From Girardinichthys multiradiatus (taxonomy: Eukaryota; Chordata; Actinopteri; Cyprinodontiformes; Goodeidae): DNA of 64,000 nucleotides. Under the pieces are notes generated by a model. It saw only the letters and a program-made list of their open reading frames with translations. It was not told the origin of the DNA and made no database searches. This document shows, piece by piece, positions 44,329 to 55,798 of this stretch (its first letter is position 1; each line of letters begins with the position of its first letter). Location of the stretch: positions 4,770,734-4,834,733 of the forward strand of contig NC_061806.1 of the NCBI RefSeq assembly GCF_021462225.1, written 5' to 3'. Position numbers and translations under genes: made by a program.

Positions 44329-45045
44329 TTAGGTTCCAAACTCACCAAAAATGCAGTCCTGCAGCAGTGTGTCTTTGAAGGCCCTCTTTTGTCCGTTGCC
44401 CTTCCCATTAAAAGTGCTGGCCAGGCTGTTTACAAGGGCTGCAGTTAACATCCTTCGGATCATATTGTCAGTGTTGGTACCTCCAACCGATGCCAAAAGA
44501 GTAACCTTAATTTAAAGAAAAAAAAAATGTTAATCTTGTCAATATCTAAATGTAACTAAAATAGAACAAATTTGAAGTAAACATTTAGGACTCAAACCAA
44601 AAACCTTTAACTTAAAATTTACCATTTTCTGGCGAACTGAGGTGTCCTTCAGTGCTGCTTCTAGTTCTTCGAACTGGTCCTCATTCATGAGTGGGAGAGC
44701 AACTAGGAAGTCTTTCTGAGAAGCATCTCTCTCAAGACCAATCTCAGTTGTAATTGCAGCAACTTGAGTTTTTAAAATCTGCATGACTTTTGATATCTGT
44801 TTTATCTCGATGAGTACTTGGGCAAGCTGTGTTAGTACTTTGTTCCCTACAATGTCTTTAGGAAAGGACAAATTAATTATAGACCAAATAAAAAAATTAA
44901 AAAATGACAAAAGGAAATTGAGAAAAATGACACCTTTCAACACAACTTGTTTAGGCTCTGCGGGACCCTGCCACTCTGCCTCAGAGCCATAATAGTTGAA
45001 ATAAATTACAATGTCAGCTTTGCATAATAGTGATATGCTAAACAT
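44329..45045 (-). CDS. DUF4806-type protein, three 3' exons
   Basis: Minus-strand gene fragment with two small GT-AG introns. Exon a ends at 44934 (...EWQGPAEPKQVVLK, phase 1). Intron 44933-44856 (78 bp). Exon b is 44855-44623 (DIVGNKVLTQLAQVLIEIKQ, then a Thr/Glu-rich stretch, then LPLMNEDQFEELEAALKDTS). Intron 44622-44506 (117 bp). Exon c is 44505-44329 (VTLLASVGGTNTDNMIRRML, then NGKGNGQKRAFKDTLLQD) ending at a TAA, or splicing on at a GTGAGT inside FGEFGT. The joined exons keep one open frame and match my memory of the DUF4806 family (function unknown, numerous in fish). Upstream exons are not found: Tc1 element G begins at 45053. The start of exon a is uncertain. Confidence 0.65.
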
Positions 45046-45389
45046 GTATATACAGTGGGGAGAACAAGTATTTGATACACTGCCGATTTTTCAGGTTTTT
45101 CAACTGTGAGCGACGGAATCTAAAAAAGAAAATCCAGAAAATCACATTGTGTGATTTTTAAGTAATTAATTTGCATTTGCATGACATAAGTATTTGATAC
45201 ATCAAAAAAACAAAACTTAATATTTGGTACAGAAACCTTTATTTGCAATTTCAGATATCAGACATTTCCTGTAGTTCTTGACAAGATTTGCACACACTGC
45301 AGCAGGATTTTGGACCATTCCTCCATACAGATCTTTTCCTGATCCTTCAGGTTTCAGGGCTGTCGCTGGTCAAGACGGACTTTCAGCTC

Positions 45390-46230
45390 CCTTTAAAGTT
45401 TCTTGATTGGGTTCAGGTCTGGAGACTGGCTAGGCCACTCCAGGACCTTGAGATGTGTCTTACTGAGCCACTGCTTAGTTGCCCAGGCTGTGTGCTTTGG
45501 GTCGTTGTCATGCTGGAAGACCCAGCCATGACCCAATGCCCTTACCGAGGGAAGGAGGTTGTTTGCTAAGATCTCCCGATACATGGCCCTATCCATCCTC
45601 CCCTCAACATGGGGCAGTCGTCCTGTCCCCTTTGCAGAAAAACATCCCTAAAGAATGATGTTTCCACCTCCATGCTTCACGATAGGGATGGTGTTCTTGG
45701 GGTTGTTCTCATCCTTCTTCTTTCTCCAAACACAGTGAGTGGAGTTTAGACCAAAAAGCTCTATTTTTGCCTCATCAGACCACATAACCTTCTCCCATTC
45801 CTCCTCTGGATCATCCAGACCGTCATTGGCAAACTTCAGATGGGCCTGGACCTGCGCTGACTGGAGCAGGGGGACGTTGTGTGCGCTGTAGGATTCAAAT
45901 CCATGGCGTCGTAGTGTGTTACTAATGGTCTTCTTGGAAACTGTGGTCCCAGCTCTCTTCAGGTCATTGACTAGGTCCTGTCGTGTAGTTCTGGGCTGAT
46001 CCTTCACCTTCCTCAGGATCATTGATGCCCAACGAGGTGAGATCTTGCATGGAGCCCCAGACGGATGGAGATTGACCGTCATCTTGAACTTCTTCCATTG
46101 TCTTCTAATTGCACCAACAACGTTGTTGCCTTCTCACCAAGCTGCTTGGCTATTTTCCTGTAGCACATCCCAGCCTTGTGCAGGTCTACTATTTTATACC
46201 TGATGTCCTTACACAGCTCTCTGGTCTTGG
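45390..46230 (-). pseudogene. Tc1 transposase of element G, catalytic Glu lost
   Basis: Minus strand, open 46082-45648, then a stop and 45596-45393. Blocks: [20 protein letters not shown] and [20 protein letters not shown] (DNA binding), [13 protein letters not shown] (first Asp), [11 protein letters not shown] (second Asp), [10 protein letters not shown], where the family has Glu and this copy has Lys, then a stop. The N-terminal helix-turn-helix part at 46085-46230 is in other frames. With the acidic triad incomplete and several stops, this is an inactive relic. Confidence 0.85.
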
Positions 46231-46340
46231 TGATTGTGGAGAGGTTGGAATTTGTTTGATTGAGTGTGTCAACAGTTGTGTTTTATACAGATAACGAGTT
46301 CAAACAGGAGCAGTTAATACAGGTAATGAGTGGAGAACAG

Positions 46341-46731
46341 AATCAGAATCAGGTCCGAGATTTTAACGGTGAGGAGAAGCAGCTCGTCCATTTTGTTGCT
46401 TAGACATTTGCCAGATGGATTGAAGGCAATGGTGTGCGAAGTCCTCTTTTGCGGAGCTTTACCAGCGCGCTTTCCCCTCTGACGCTTTTGGCGCAGTATC
46501 CCATAGAGTGCCGCAGCTCCGCTTACCAGAGGCTCAGTGAACCTCGGATCAATAAAAGATGGTGAAAAAATCCCAAGAGAGGACTCTCTGATGTTGAGAA
46601 GTTCCTCTCTACTGAATGAGACCACAGAATTGTGGCCCGAGACCACAGTACTGCGGCTCCAAAAACATACAAACACGCAAAATACACAAACAAAGAGAGA
46701 GCGAGGCTGCGAGGCGGCCACAGTCGGCGCC
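46341..46731 (-). mobile_element. LINE 5' fragment inserted in Tc1 element G
   Basis: Interrupts the Tc1 5' region and is flanked by AACAG (46336-46340 and 46732-46736). Read on the minus strand it holds an open frame resembling the N-terminus of a Rex1/CR1-type ORF2: SREELLNIRESS, a basic KRQRGKRAGK stretch, and LSNKMDELLLL, similar to the NVRSLENKLDELQ block at 61570. It ends before the endonuclease core, in CTGATTCTGATT. Confidence 0.6.
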
Positions 46732-47000
46732 AACAGGAGAGGTTCTTAAAGAAGAACTATCAGGTCTGTGAGAGTCAGGATTCTTACTGGTTGTTAGGTG
46801 ATCAAATACTTATGTCATGCAATAAAGTGCAAATGAATTACTTAAAAATCATACAATGTGATTTTCTAGATTTTTGATTGAGATTCCATTACTCACAGTT
46901 GAAGAGTATCTACGATACAAATTATAGACTTCTACATGCTTTGTGAATGGGGAAACTTGCAAAATCAACAGAGTATCAAATACTTGTTCTCCTAACTCCT

Positions 47001-50000
47001 ACATTTCATACCATGGATGAAATGTAATAAAATTATTTTAAGTAGGAGTAAGAATTTTCTCAAACCATGAAGGAACTCATTATCCTTCAGTCACAAACAT
47101 TCAAAATCACAACATCTGAAAATACGTTGTGTATACATGATTATTTTAGATTCAGTGGAGTATGTGGATATAGTTTTTATTAAAGGCAAATACTGAAGCA
47201 CAAGTACCTCAAATATGTCAGAAAATGCCTTTTCTTTATGGTTTACTATTTACCATTTTAGAAGAAGAAACTAACATTGCGGATATTTCTTTTTTTATTT
47301 CTCACTTGAAGCACCTGAGTTTTCTAATCTTGAAAAAAGAGAAATTGTGAACATGTGACGATGGCACACTCCACAATGATGGACGAGTTCCATTTGAAGC
47401 CTAAGTCTTTCTCTCTCTCTATTGAGGTGATGGGCCTATGGGCAAATGATAGTCCTCTTGTGTTTCTCCATGTCTCTGAAGCTCATCTGCTGTTCCCCTA
47501 GGTCCAACCTGACGTTTTTTACACATTTAAATAGGCATGGGAAACTGAGAAGTAACGGGAAACATGTACCATAAACAAGAAATTTAAGAAGCGCTTATAC
47601 AATATTAATTCTTAAACATCTCAGGTTCAAGACAAGCATTAAGTTAATTCCAGAGCTTTCACAATGACCATCCAGTTCTGGATCAAAATGATGTTGCATC
47701 ACACTGATCATGAGAAAACATTTTCTGTGTACAACTAATCCAAACTTGGCCATATTGTATATTATTTGCTGTAGGAGCAGTACCAAAAATGTCTATTTAG
47801 TATGAGAGTGTTTCAAAATGAAAAACTAAAAAACTTTACCAACAATTCTTGCAGTTACTGTTTTATTTTACTGTTACTGCCAAATAATCTTACACATTGT
47901 TTACAGCGCACTTACGGTGTTGTGAAGATAGTTCAGCTTCATTAGCCAGAGCACTCTGTAACAAAGTAACCATTCGCCTGGCAACGTTTTGTAACAGTCC
48001 CTGTTATATAGACATATACAAGAAAAAAAAACATGCTATTCAGCTAGCATTAGCTTACCTTGTGTTTACAGCTACATGCTGCCTGCAGACAGTGGCAGAA
48101 ATGTAAGGTAAGTTACTAAAAGATTTGAATTGAATGTCAAGCTAAGGACATGATAAGGTGTGTTACACCCAATAAACACAGATAATTATGCAGTGTCTGA
48201 CATATGTAATTATGGTTTGAACTTCCTACTTCTCGCTTTCCTCTCTGCATCCACGCCACCTTCTGTTCAACTCATCTGGAATTTGGGGCTGTAGTTCAGG
48301 CATTATTTGAGCTGTACTTAAGACAGGGTTAATTTAGGAATAATATTTTTGTTGCCAAAGGAAAGGCCAGCGCATTAGTTAATATTAAATACATATTTAC
48401 TTGTTTTATTGTCTTTTCCAGCTCTGTTGACAAGGGAAATTAGTAGAATCAGTATTGTTAATATTCTGTAATTAATTCAGAATAATTAATTTTGTAATTG
48501 TAAATGTTTTGCTTCAGAATTTAGCTCCATACATCAGCAAGTAGAATTGATGTGACATAACGTTGTTGGTGTGCTCCCACACAAGTTTTTCATCCCACAC
48601 ATTTGTTTGTAAGTAATCCATTCAGAACAGTCAGTGCTGTGATCAAACAGGGCAATCCCTCACCTTTAAGTGCTTTGACATTTCTAATTGCTTTTTTCCT
48701 TAAAAAGGGGTCTCCAACCAATGCACTGCTTTTAATCCTCTGTGACATTTCTACAGTAAAGTGAGGTACATAAGCACTGTGGTTTCAACACTTCTCCTTT
48801 TATGCCCATAATAGATATTAGTCATCCAATGAGCTGAACTCAGTTTGGTTCAGTTTGAAAATTTCTGGCTGAGAAAATGTACCAACTGAAAAGAAGATTG
48901 CTTTCGGCATTGTGTGCACATCTGAACACATTTGAAAATCTTTGCTGGGCATGTCTTCATGATTATATAAAAGCTTGTGCTCACAAAGATCCACTCATTA
49001 GCATTATTTTGAACAGAGGGATGGTACGCACAATGAAAGGAGGACGACGGTTTCTTGAAATTTTTCTTTTCTCTAATTGAATTGAAATTAAGTGGAAGAA
49101 ATTGTGAGAATTAACTGTGCCTTTTTATCAGGTTTGCACAGTCTGAAGGTTCAGTAGTGGCCCGCCTGTGCTGCCAGGCACAATCTTTCCCTCTACTTTC
49201 CACAGCCTTTGTTTATCTCACTTTTCAATTAACCTCCACGATTTAGCTCCTTTTATGAAGCCAGCCACATGTTTGCTCCAAAGAACAAATAAAAACGCCA
49301 TCCCCCCAAAACACACACACGTGCATGTACTATCTTTTCTTTTTCTGTTTCTCTATCATTCCCTGCTACTCCCCTCTCTATTGGCTGTACCGTTCTTTCA
49401 GCCCAGGATGCTGAGCTTCACAGCGCCTTGCAGGGTTTTAGCAGGCATGAGGCTGTATGTGTCAGATTAAAGAGGGGAAATCTGCAGCGTGCAGGGAGAG
49501 CTTTGTAGATATGGCAATTTGGTGATAACTTCCTCTTCTCCATACCCTCCCCCAAACCTCCTCCTTCTCTTTCCCCCTCCCCCCTTCCCTTCTAGCTCCT
49601 GCCTTCTATTTGGAAGAGACTCCTGAAAGGACAGAGGGATGGCAGAAAGAGACACGCTGCCACTGGAACCCTGGACAATCTTTTGTCTACATCTGGCCTA
49701 GCCCTGTCAGTTACCCGAAGAATAGGAATTAATGTTTCTCTATTTTCACTGACTTTAACTCAGCCTGGTCTCATTGAATTTAAATGAAACTGCTCCGTAC
49801 CATTATTCAGCTTAACTGATGATGACTCCTGACTAAGTCTCTTGGAAATTTTAAGTGCATGTAATCAATACCACTGCTTTTAAAACCACTATGGAAAAAA
49901 TAAAAAACTGAAGCTATGAGAGAGGAGATGGCAAAGTCCGGTCTCATATTGGTTAAGAGAAAGAGACTGAACCCCAAGACACAGATGGTCTGCTCCGTGA

Positions 50001-50885
50001 TTAATCATTACTAATGAGATGGAAGGCCCAGAAAATGCACAGCAAATCAAAATGAATTAACTGCCTTCAGAACACAGAAAAGTACAATAATTGCATTACT
50101 TTTTTTTTCAGAGTCACATGGGGGACCATTCCCCTCTTCCAATCAAAGACCAGTTAGAAAATCAAATAGAATGCCATCTTGGGGCTGGGTTGTTTCTGAC
50201 AAGACTGATTGAATGAATGTATTACCTTGTGCCCAAAGAAATGCTCACTGTTTGCCAAAGCGAACCCCCACCCCCCCCCGCCCTTCCTCTATTGTGAAGG
50301 GAATGTTTATCAGCGCTGCAGTTCCATGGTTATGGATGATCTGGGTGCAATGCAGTGAAGGTTGTCCCGCCCTGAGGAGCCAGAGTGCTGCTTATTTCAG
50401 CAGAAAGCTTCAGCATGGAACGGCATTTGGCAAGCATGAGCACAGGACATGGTGAAATGTCAACAGAGGGCTCCTTATGAATTAATCTGACCATACCAGA
50501 TAAATCTGGGGTTTTATGATCTTGAGCAACACACTATTCTTGTGACCGCTCAACCAATCAGAGATTCTGGAGGCTGTTGCTTCAATAAGCATGTGTTTCT
50601 TGGTTTACTGTGATATTTATCTGAGTGTTAATCACATTGTGGTACTTGCTGTTGTAAATATTCAGAGAAATCTAGTAACAGCTTGTGATCATATTGTTTT
50701 TAATCACCTTTACATTTGAAATGGAAAAATCCTAAAATATATTTATAAATAGTGTACAAAAACACACAAAACTGTTGTTTTTTCTTTCTGTCGGACATTA
50801 AATCAGACAAAATGTGTCTTGTTTTAAGTGAGCTAGGATTACCAAAATTATTTCTTTGTTAAATGCCCGAAGAATGATACATACA
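47001..50885. other. No gene recognised
   Basis: The longest gap without an identified repeat. Short frames (48877-49080, 49168-49470, 50213-50455) have no known domain. Minus-strand missing exons of the DUF4806 gene could lie here. 49550-49600 is C-rich (CCTCCTTCTCTTTCCCCCTC). Confidence 0.4.
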
Positions 50886-50889
50886 TATA

Positions 50890-51165
50890 TATTATTTCCT
50901 TCTTCAGAAGTTTACATACACTAAGATTACTATGCTATAAACATTTTGTGAAAAACCAGACGGTCACAACATTTAACTTGAATGGAGCCCCACCTCGTGT
51001 AACATTATAGGGAAAAAGAAATCAGATGAGATGCCAAAGAATTGTGGACCTTCAGAAGTCTGGTTCATCCTTGGGTAGAATTTCCAGATGACTCAACAGG
51101 TTATGTTCACCTGTTCAAACAATTATAAAGAAGTATAAAGAGCGTTGCAATGGAATGTCCAGCTA
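50890..51165 (+). mobile_element. Tc1-like fossil, N-terminal part
   Basis: AGAAGTTTACATACACTAAG (50907 on) resembles a Tc1 terminal region. ATGCCAAAGAATTGTGGACC then TCTGGTTCATCCTTGGGTAG reads as RCQRIVDLQKSGSSLG, the transposase helix-turn-helix, in the plus frame. The rest is missing. Confidence 0.6.
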
Positions 51166-51185
51166 CTCATTATTCTGGTATTTAA

Positions 51186-51300
51186 TCATCCATCCATCCG
51201 TCCATCCATTTTCTATATGCACGCAATCCTTGCAGGGCCCATCTCTGGGAGTCATTGAGTGAAAGGCCGAGTTGAGTGGCCTCACTATTGCCCCACCTTT
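51186..51300 (-). mobile_element. Retroposon tail, minus orientation
   Basis: CATCCATCCATCCGTCCATC followed by ATTTTCTATATGCACGCAAT looks like the inverted 3' end of a SINE or RTE element with an ATGG-type microsatellite. Body largely lost. Confidence 0.45.
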
Positions 51301-51879
51301 CACAGTGTGAAAAACAAATCTTCGCTAACTTGGATTTTTCTTTTCTTTTTTTTTAACCGTGTCATGTCCGGCAGAGTAGCGCTCAGAATTGTTGTTTGAG
51401 TGCCAAGAAAAAGCCCAACAGATTTACTTTCACAAGTGGAGCATTACAGCTAACGCTTTAAAGCTCTGCTTGATATTTATAAAAAGAAGCTTTATTAGAA
51501 ACTGCTTTGGGATTATTTCAATTGTTACAGACACGGAGACAGAAATGAAAAGGAAAAAAAAAGAAGCACGAAAGAGAGAAAGGTGGGACAAAAAGGAAAG
51601 GAGGAGAGAAGGAGAAAAGAATGGAGGAAAGAAAGAAGGATGAAGAGAATACAAGATAACACCCTGCCTGCTTCTACACCTGCAGAAATTGTCGTATTAT
51701 CAGCTTTTTTGCCGAAAAGTGCACGGCACTTATCAATGCAAGATGTATTTAGTGGTAAATGTGGCACGGCTCAATATTAGAACATTTGTGTATCTGTTAA
51801 CACCTGAATCTAAGTGTGAGCGTGTGAGTGTGAGCGTGCTTGTGTATACAAGGTTTCTCCATAAAAATATGCAATAGTG

Positions 51880-52930
51880 AGTGTGAGGAGCCACAGACCT
51901 GCCCCCCTGGACCCGGGATAGATACGGAGGAGATCCGAGCCACAGACATCCAAAGGCCCCCCAGAGCACAGGCACCCCAGGAGAACCAGCGCCGGGAATA
52001 CCGCAACCCGCCCAGAGAAGAGCAGGGGAGAGTCCCAGGGGAACCACCCAGCAGCCACACTGCAGAAGCCCCACAGGCCCCGCCGGCAGCTGTCTATGCC
52101 CGAGCAGATCCAGCCATGGACCAAGAGACCCGAGACCCCGGGATATATCACTCCCCAAGCGGAGGCCAGACAGAACCCAGGGGTCCAGGCCCCTGCAAGC
52201 AGCCACTGGGAGTGAGCCAGCAGACACCAAAGCACCCAGCCCTGCATACCGAGAACCACAAGTACACCGGTGGGCAGAGACATCAACCACCAGCAGGTAG
52301 TGTGGCAGGGAGGAAATAGGCCCCACATTTGATGGGGGGCCTAAACTGATCCAGGAGTGGGAGCAGCCCAAGACCCAACCTGACCCAAAAAACAGGCACA
52401 CACAGTCACAATCACATATTCCCGCCCTCATGTGTACACATAAAAACACTCACACCCATACACCCAACGTAAAGACAAACAACAATGGACGTCATCCACT
52501 CACTCACACTCCCCATACACACTATACTCCCAGGTCCAGGTGCCGATAGGGACAACCAGCCCCCGGACCCAGGAGGTGGTCCCCTTCCCTCTGGGGCTGG
52601 AGACAGGCAGACCGCCCCAGCACCTGAACCTGGTCCGGGCTAGCCCAGGCTCATGCCTGAGCCTGAGCGACCCCGCCCAGACCCCAATCCCCCGCCCCGA
52701 ACCCCAAGCCCGACCCCAGTCCCCAACGAGCCCTATCCGCATTCGGAGAGGGGGCCATGTACAAAAGAGGGGTCTACATGGTCCAAAGTAGCAAACCAAC
52801 CAGAGCCGCCACAGAATAAAATAGTCCCAACCCCCATTAGAATTCCAATCCCAACCCAAATTGGATTTTTCGGAGACAGCAGATGAGGAGACAGCAGACG
52901 AGGGGTCAGACTCGAAACCGACCACCTACT
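51880..52930. other. GC-rich, T-poor block with long open frames
   Basis: Strong strand asymmetry: the plus strand is rich in C, A and G with few T. This removes TAA/TGA/TAG and gives open frames on both strands (51840-52319 plus, 52449-51733 minus). The peptide would be Pro/Gln/Arg-rich without a domain. Similar blocks occur in fish genomes as parts of retroelement untranslated regions, so I do not call a gene. Identity unproven. Confidence 0.45.
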
Positions 52931-53524
52931 CTGTTCTGCTCCTTCTTCGATGTGGGATGGAAGGGTGCTTGGTAGGTTATTTATATACAGACTTTTGGTT
53001 CCAGAACTGAACTTTGTGGGACAGCTACAGTAAGTTATTTTCACAAGTTGTATATGTTACATTTTGTCCATTTACACTCTGTATTCTCATGATTTCATTC
53101 ATTTTATAGTTTGTGATGAAAAATTTAATTGCAATAATTTATTACATAGTATCTTGTGACTGAAAGAGTGATATGCTTTTTTATTTTAATTCGAGAAACA
53201 TTGCTCCACCTTTATTAATCTTAGATTTATGTTTTTCCTGAACATAATGGTGCTTTTTGAAACCAAACTGCATTGAACGAAGATTAAATGTACTATTAAA
53301 TGATCTGCTCTACTAAGCATCTTTCATTTTTCATCTTACAGACTAAGATGGATACATATTGGGTCACCAGACTTCTAGATTGGTGTAATTACTGAGCATT
53401 TCTATGATTTTGGAAACTATTGTCTTTTATGTATTGATTTATGGTGTTCATAATAGGAACAATAGGTGCTTTTTTATGATTCTTGAAAAGAATTTGATCT
53501 AGACCAAATACATCTTTTTTAATT

Positions 53525-53702
53525 ATTTATGTGGCACTAGTGACCTTCATTTTGTAAGTTGACCAACAGAAAATGGTGTGGAAGGGGAGAGTGGAGGGGA
53601 AGACATGCAGGTCAATGGGCCGGGACTCAAACCCGTGACGACCACATTGAGGACTGTAGCCTCCGTACATGGGTTGTGTGCCATACCCCTGCGCCACTGC
53701 AA
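53525..53702 (-). mobile_element. tRNA-derived SINE
   Basis: On the minus strand the head has an A box TGGCGCAGGGGTA (53684-53696) and a B box GGTTTGAGTCC (53623-53633), 50 bases apart as in a tRNA promoter. A body follows (CATGTCTTCCCCTCCACTCT) and a tail near 53525. The internal RNA polymerase III promoter is the defining feature. Confidence 0.7.
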
Positions 53703-54290
53703 CCAAAGGCAACTTTTGGTTTCAAATTTTTTTAAGCCCCTAATTGTCCTGTAATCAAATGCCAGGGCATCAATGTTTAAAAGTATTGCCTTTAACAATT
53801 GTAGGTCAGTACCTTTTGTTAGATTCTTAACCGATTGCAGGAGTTGTAGCCATAGATCTGAGGCTGACAAAAATTGCTCTTCAGCCTTGAGAAAACTCTT
53901 GTGCTTAACCAGGCGTTTCCTCCGATTAGAAGTATTCCCGCCACTGACCTTGCACTTCGCATCACAAATATTGCAGCGAGCATAATCTGCATTGCATTTT
54001 AAAAGTAGAGCCATACTTTCGAGCGCTTTCTATCAGCCATGCTTTATTGAAGGTACCAGCGGCTACTGACGTCTATACGCTCTTGTGTGTGCAATGCAAT
54101 GTTCCTGTCTGGCATGGAAAATCGCCCACTCTTTCACTCCCTCAGTGTCACAGTGATGCGTTTAGGTACCGAAAAATGGTACCGTTTGATTTTACGTGAT
54201 TCGATACTTGGTAGTATCAACAGAAATCGGTCGGTACCTATAAAAGTACCTAATTGGGTATCAATCCCTAATTGTAACTGTATTCACACA
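53703..54290 (-). mobile_element. hAT element 5' part with BED finger
   Basis: Minus strand. A non-coding 5' region at about 54290-54020 with iterated GGTACC/GGTACCG motifs, then the start of a transposase. It is interrupted near 53700 by the SINE. No catalytic hAT domain is present. Confidence 0.5.
53880..54014 (-). pseudogene. hAT transposase BED zinc finger, broken
   Basis: MALLLKCNADYARCNICDAK begins at 54014; CNICDAKC-KVSGGNTSN-(R)RK-RLVKH is a BED-type finger. The paired Cys (CNIC) and the SGGNTSN signature are present, but the first His of the H-x3-5-H pair appears replaced by Arg (RKRLVKH). BED fingers bind the ends of hAT transposons. The frame continues to 53547 only because it reads into the SINE. 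Confidence 0.6.
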
Positions 54291-54787
54291 CTTAGTGATT
54301 GGTTCACTCAGCTCGAGCAGGGACAAATCAGTGAGTTAGTGATTCAGCTCAGCTCATATATACAAAAAAAAACAACTAATGAAAACATTACCGCTTGACA
54401 GGCAGCACCTACTGATGGTAATTATTGTTGTGATTTTTGAGCCACAGATATGCCCCTGTGCAGTGCAAATGGTATGTGGGAGCTGTGGCACTCGTGTGGC
54501 GAAATTATTCTACATGTCCAAAAAATCTGCGGCAGCCTGGCTTATTTGGTAATTGCGTATGCTACCATGTTAAAGCAATTACAAGGCAATGTGGGAGGCT
54601 TGGGGTGTAACGTTACACAAAAATCATGCTTTGGTACTTACCACAGTTTTAAAGTCACAGTTTGGTACGTTTATGGTAAGGTTCAGGTTTTTTTATGCAA
54701 TAGGGAACAAAAAAATGATGACCTTTCCTGAAAAATTGATTCACTCAATATGTTCTAGCATGTCAAAAAGTGGCTGCACTTTTTGAA

Positions 54788-55097
54788 GGGCCTGCACGGT
54801 GGCACAGTTGGTAGCACTGTTGTCGCAGCAAGAAGGTCCTGGGTTTGACTCCCAGCCATGCTTGGGTTCTCATTGGGTACTCTGACTTCCTCTCAGAGGC
54901 CAAAAACATGACTGTGGTTAATTGTGAATGTGTGTGTGCATGATTGTTTGTCCTGTATGTCTGTGTTGCCCTGCAATGGATTGGCGACCTGTCCAGGGTG
55001 TACCCCGCCTCTTGCCTGTAGACTGCTGGAGATCGGCACCAATTCTCCCTTGACCCACTATGGAAGAAGGGTTATAGAAGATGAATGAATGAATGAA
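54788..55097 (+). mobile_element. tRNA-derived SINE with GAAT tail
   Basis: A box TGGCACAGTTGG (about 54800) and B box GGTTTGACTCC (54842-54852). The body carries TGTGTTGCCCTGCAATGGAT, GGCGACCTGTCCAGGGTGTA and CTGTAGACTGCTGGAGATCG, and the tail is GAATGAATGAATGAAT. This is a widespread fish SINE type. No clear target duplication. Confidence 0.8.
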
Positions 55098-55793
55098 TTT
55101 CAAAACGTTCTAACAGTTGTAGATTAGATTTCCCTGCTGCAGAACAGTACAAGCAAAACACATAGCTGCAGCAGAAAGACTACTTGATGTTTTCAACGCA
55201 GTTCTTTTTTTGTTTAGGCAATGAATTTTTAAAATAAAAGCATTTGCAATAACCTTGTAGAGATACACCACAGCTACAGTATCTACAGTAGCATTATTAA
55301 CCAAATGTGCTTTATTTTGATTAAGCTAGATCTAGAAAATCAGATCCTGAAGATAAAACAAGAGCAGAGCTGGAACATGTACATTTAAAAAGCACAAAGA
55401 GGGAGATGTTCCTATCAAACAACAATTAGAGCAGCTCTGTTCCTTGCCAGCAATAATGACATAGTCCATTAATTTAAACTTAAATAAACCTAAATATAGC
55501 AAATTATATTTAATGCTATTTAATTCAAAGTGGCTCAATGGTAAGGAAAGTTCAATTCTCTTTGTTAGCACATTTGGTTGACAGCGGTGGGATGTCCATC
55601 TTAATGAGGAACATTTTGAAGGAGTTATTGTTTATATTCTCAGATATTTTATTTTCAATAAAGAGCAAATAAAAAGCGGGCAATCAGATCCACACAGAAT
55701 TGATTGTATCTATCTAATTCTATTTTTATTAAATGTATATATTTTTTTTTGTTCTTTTGAGTGTTGCAGCAGTTCTCCGTTTAGTAGTTGGTG
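55098..55793. other. No gene seen
   Basis: Unassigned AT-rich sequence with short frames lacking motifs. Confidence 0.5.
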
Positions 55794-55798
55794 CCCTG

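Larger units (their letters stand above)
45053..47000 (-). mobile_element. Tc1-like element G with LINE insert
   Basis: Left end CAGTGGGGAGAACAAGTATT after TA 45051-45052. The right end ...GTATCAAATACTTGTTCTCC (about 46973-46992) is damaged in its last bases. Transposase is on the minus strand. It carries a foreign insert at 46341-46731. Confidence 0.85.

Noticed and set aside
47400..47520. Missing upstream exon of the DUF4806 gene (minus)
   Set aside because: A short open segment follows a CCTAG acceptor-like site, but frame and donor do not join convincingly.
51733..52449. 238-codon minus-strand ORF and 172/159-codon companions
   Set aside because: Open on both strands because T is scarce on one strand; peptides are Pro/Gly/Ser- or Gln-rich without a domain and the frames overlap one another.
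54783..54860. Functional tRNA gene
   Set aside because: A and B boxes are present but the sequence cannot form a full cloverleaf and is followed by a SINE body and GAAT tail.
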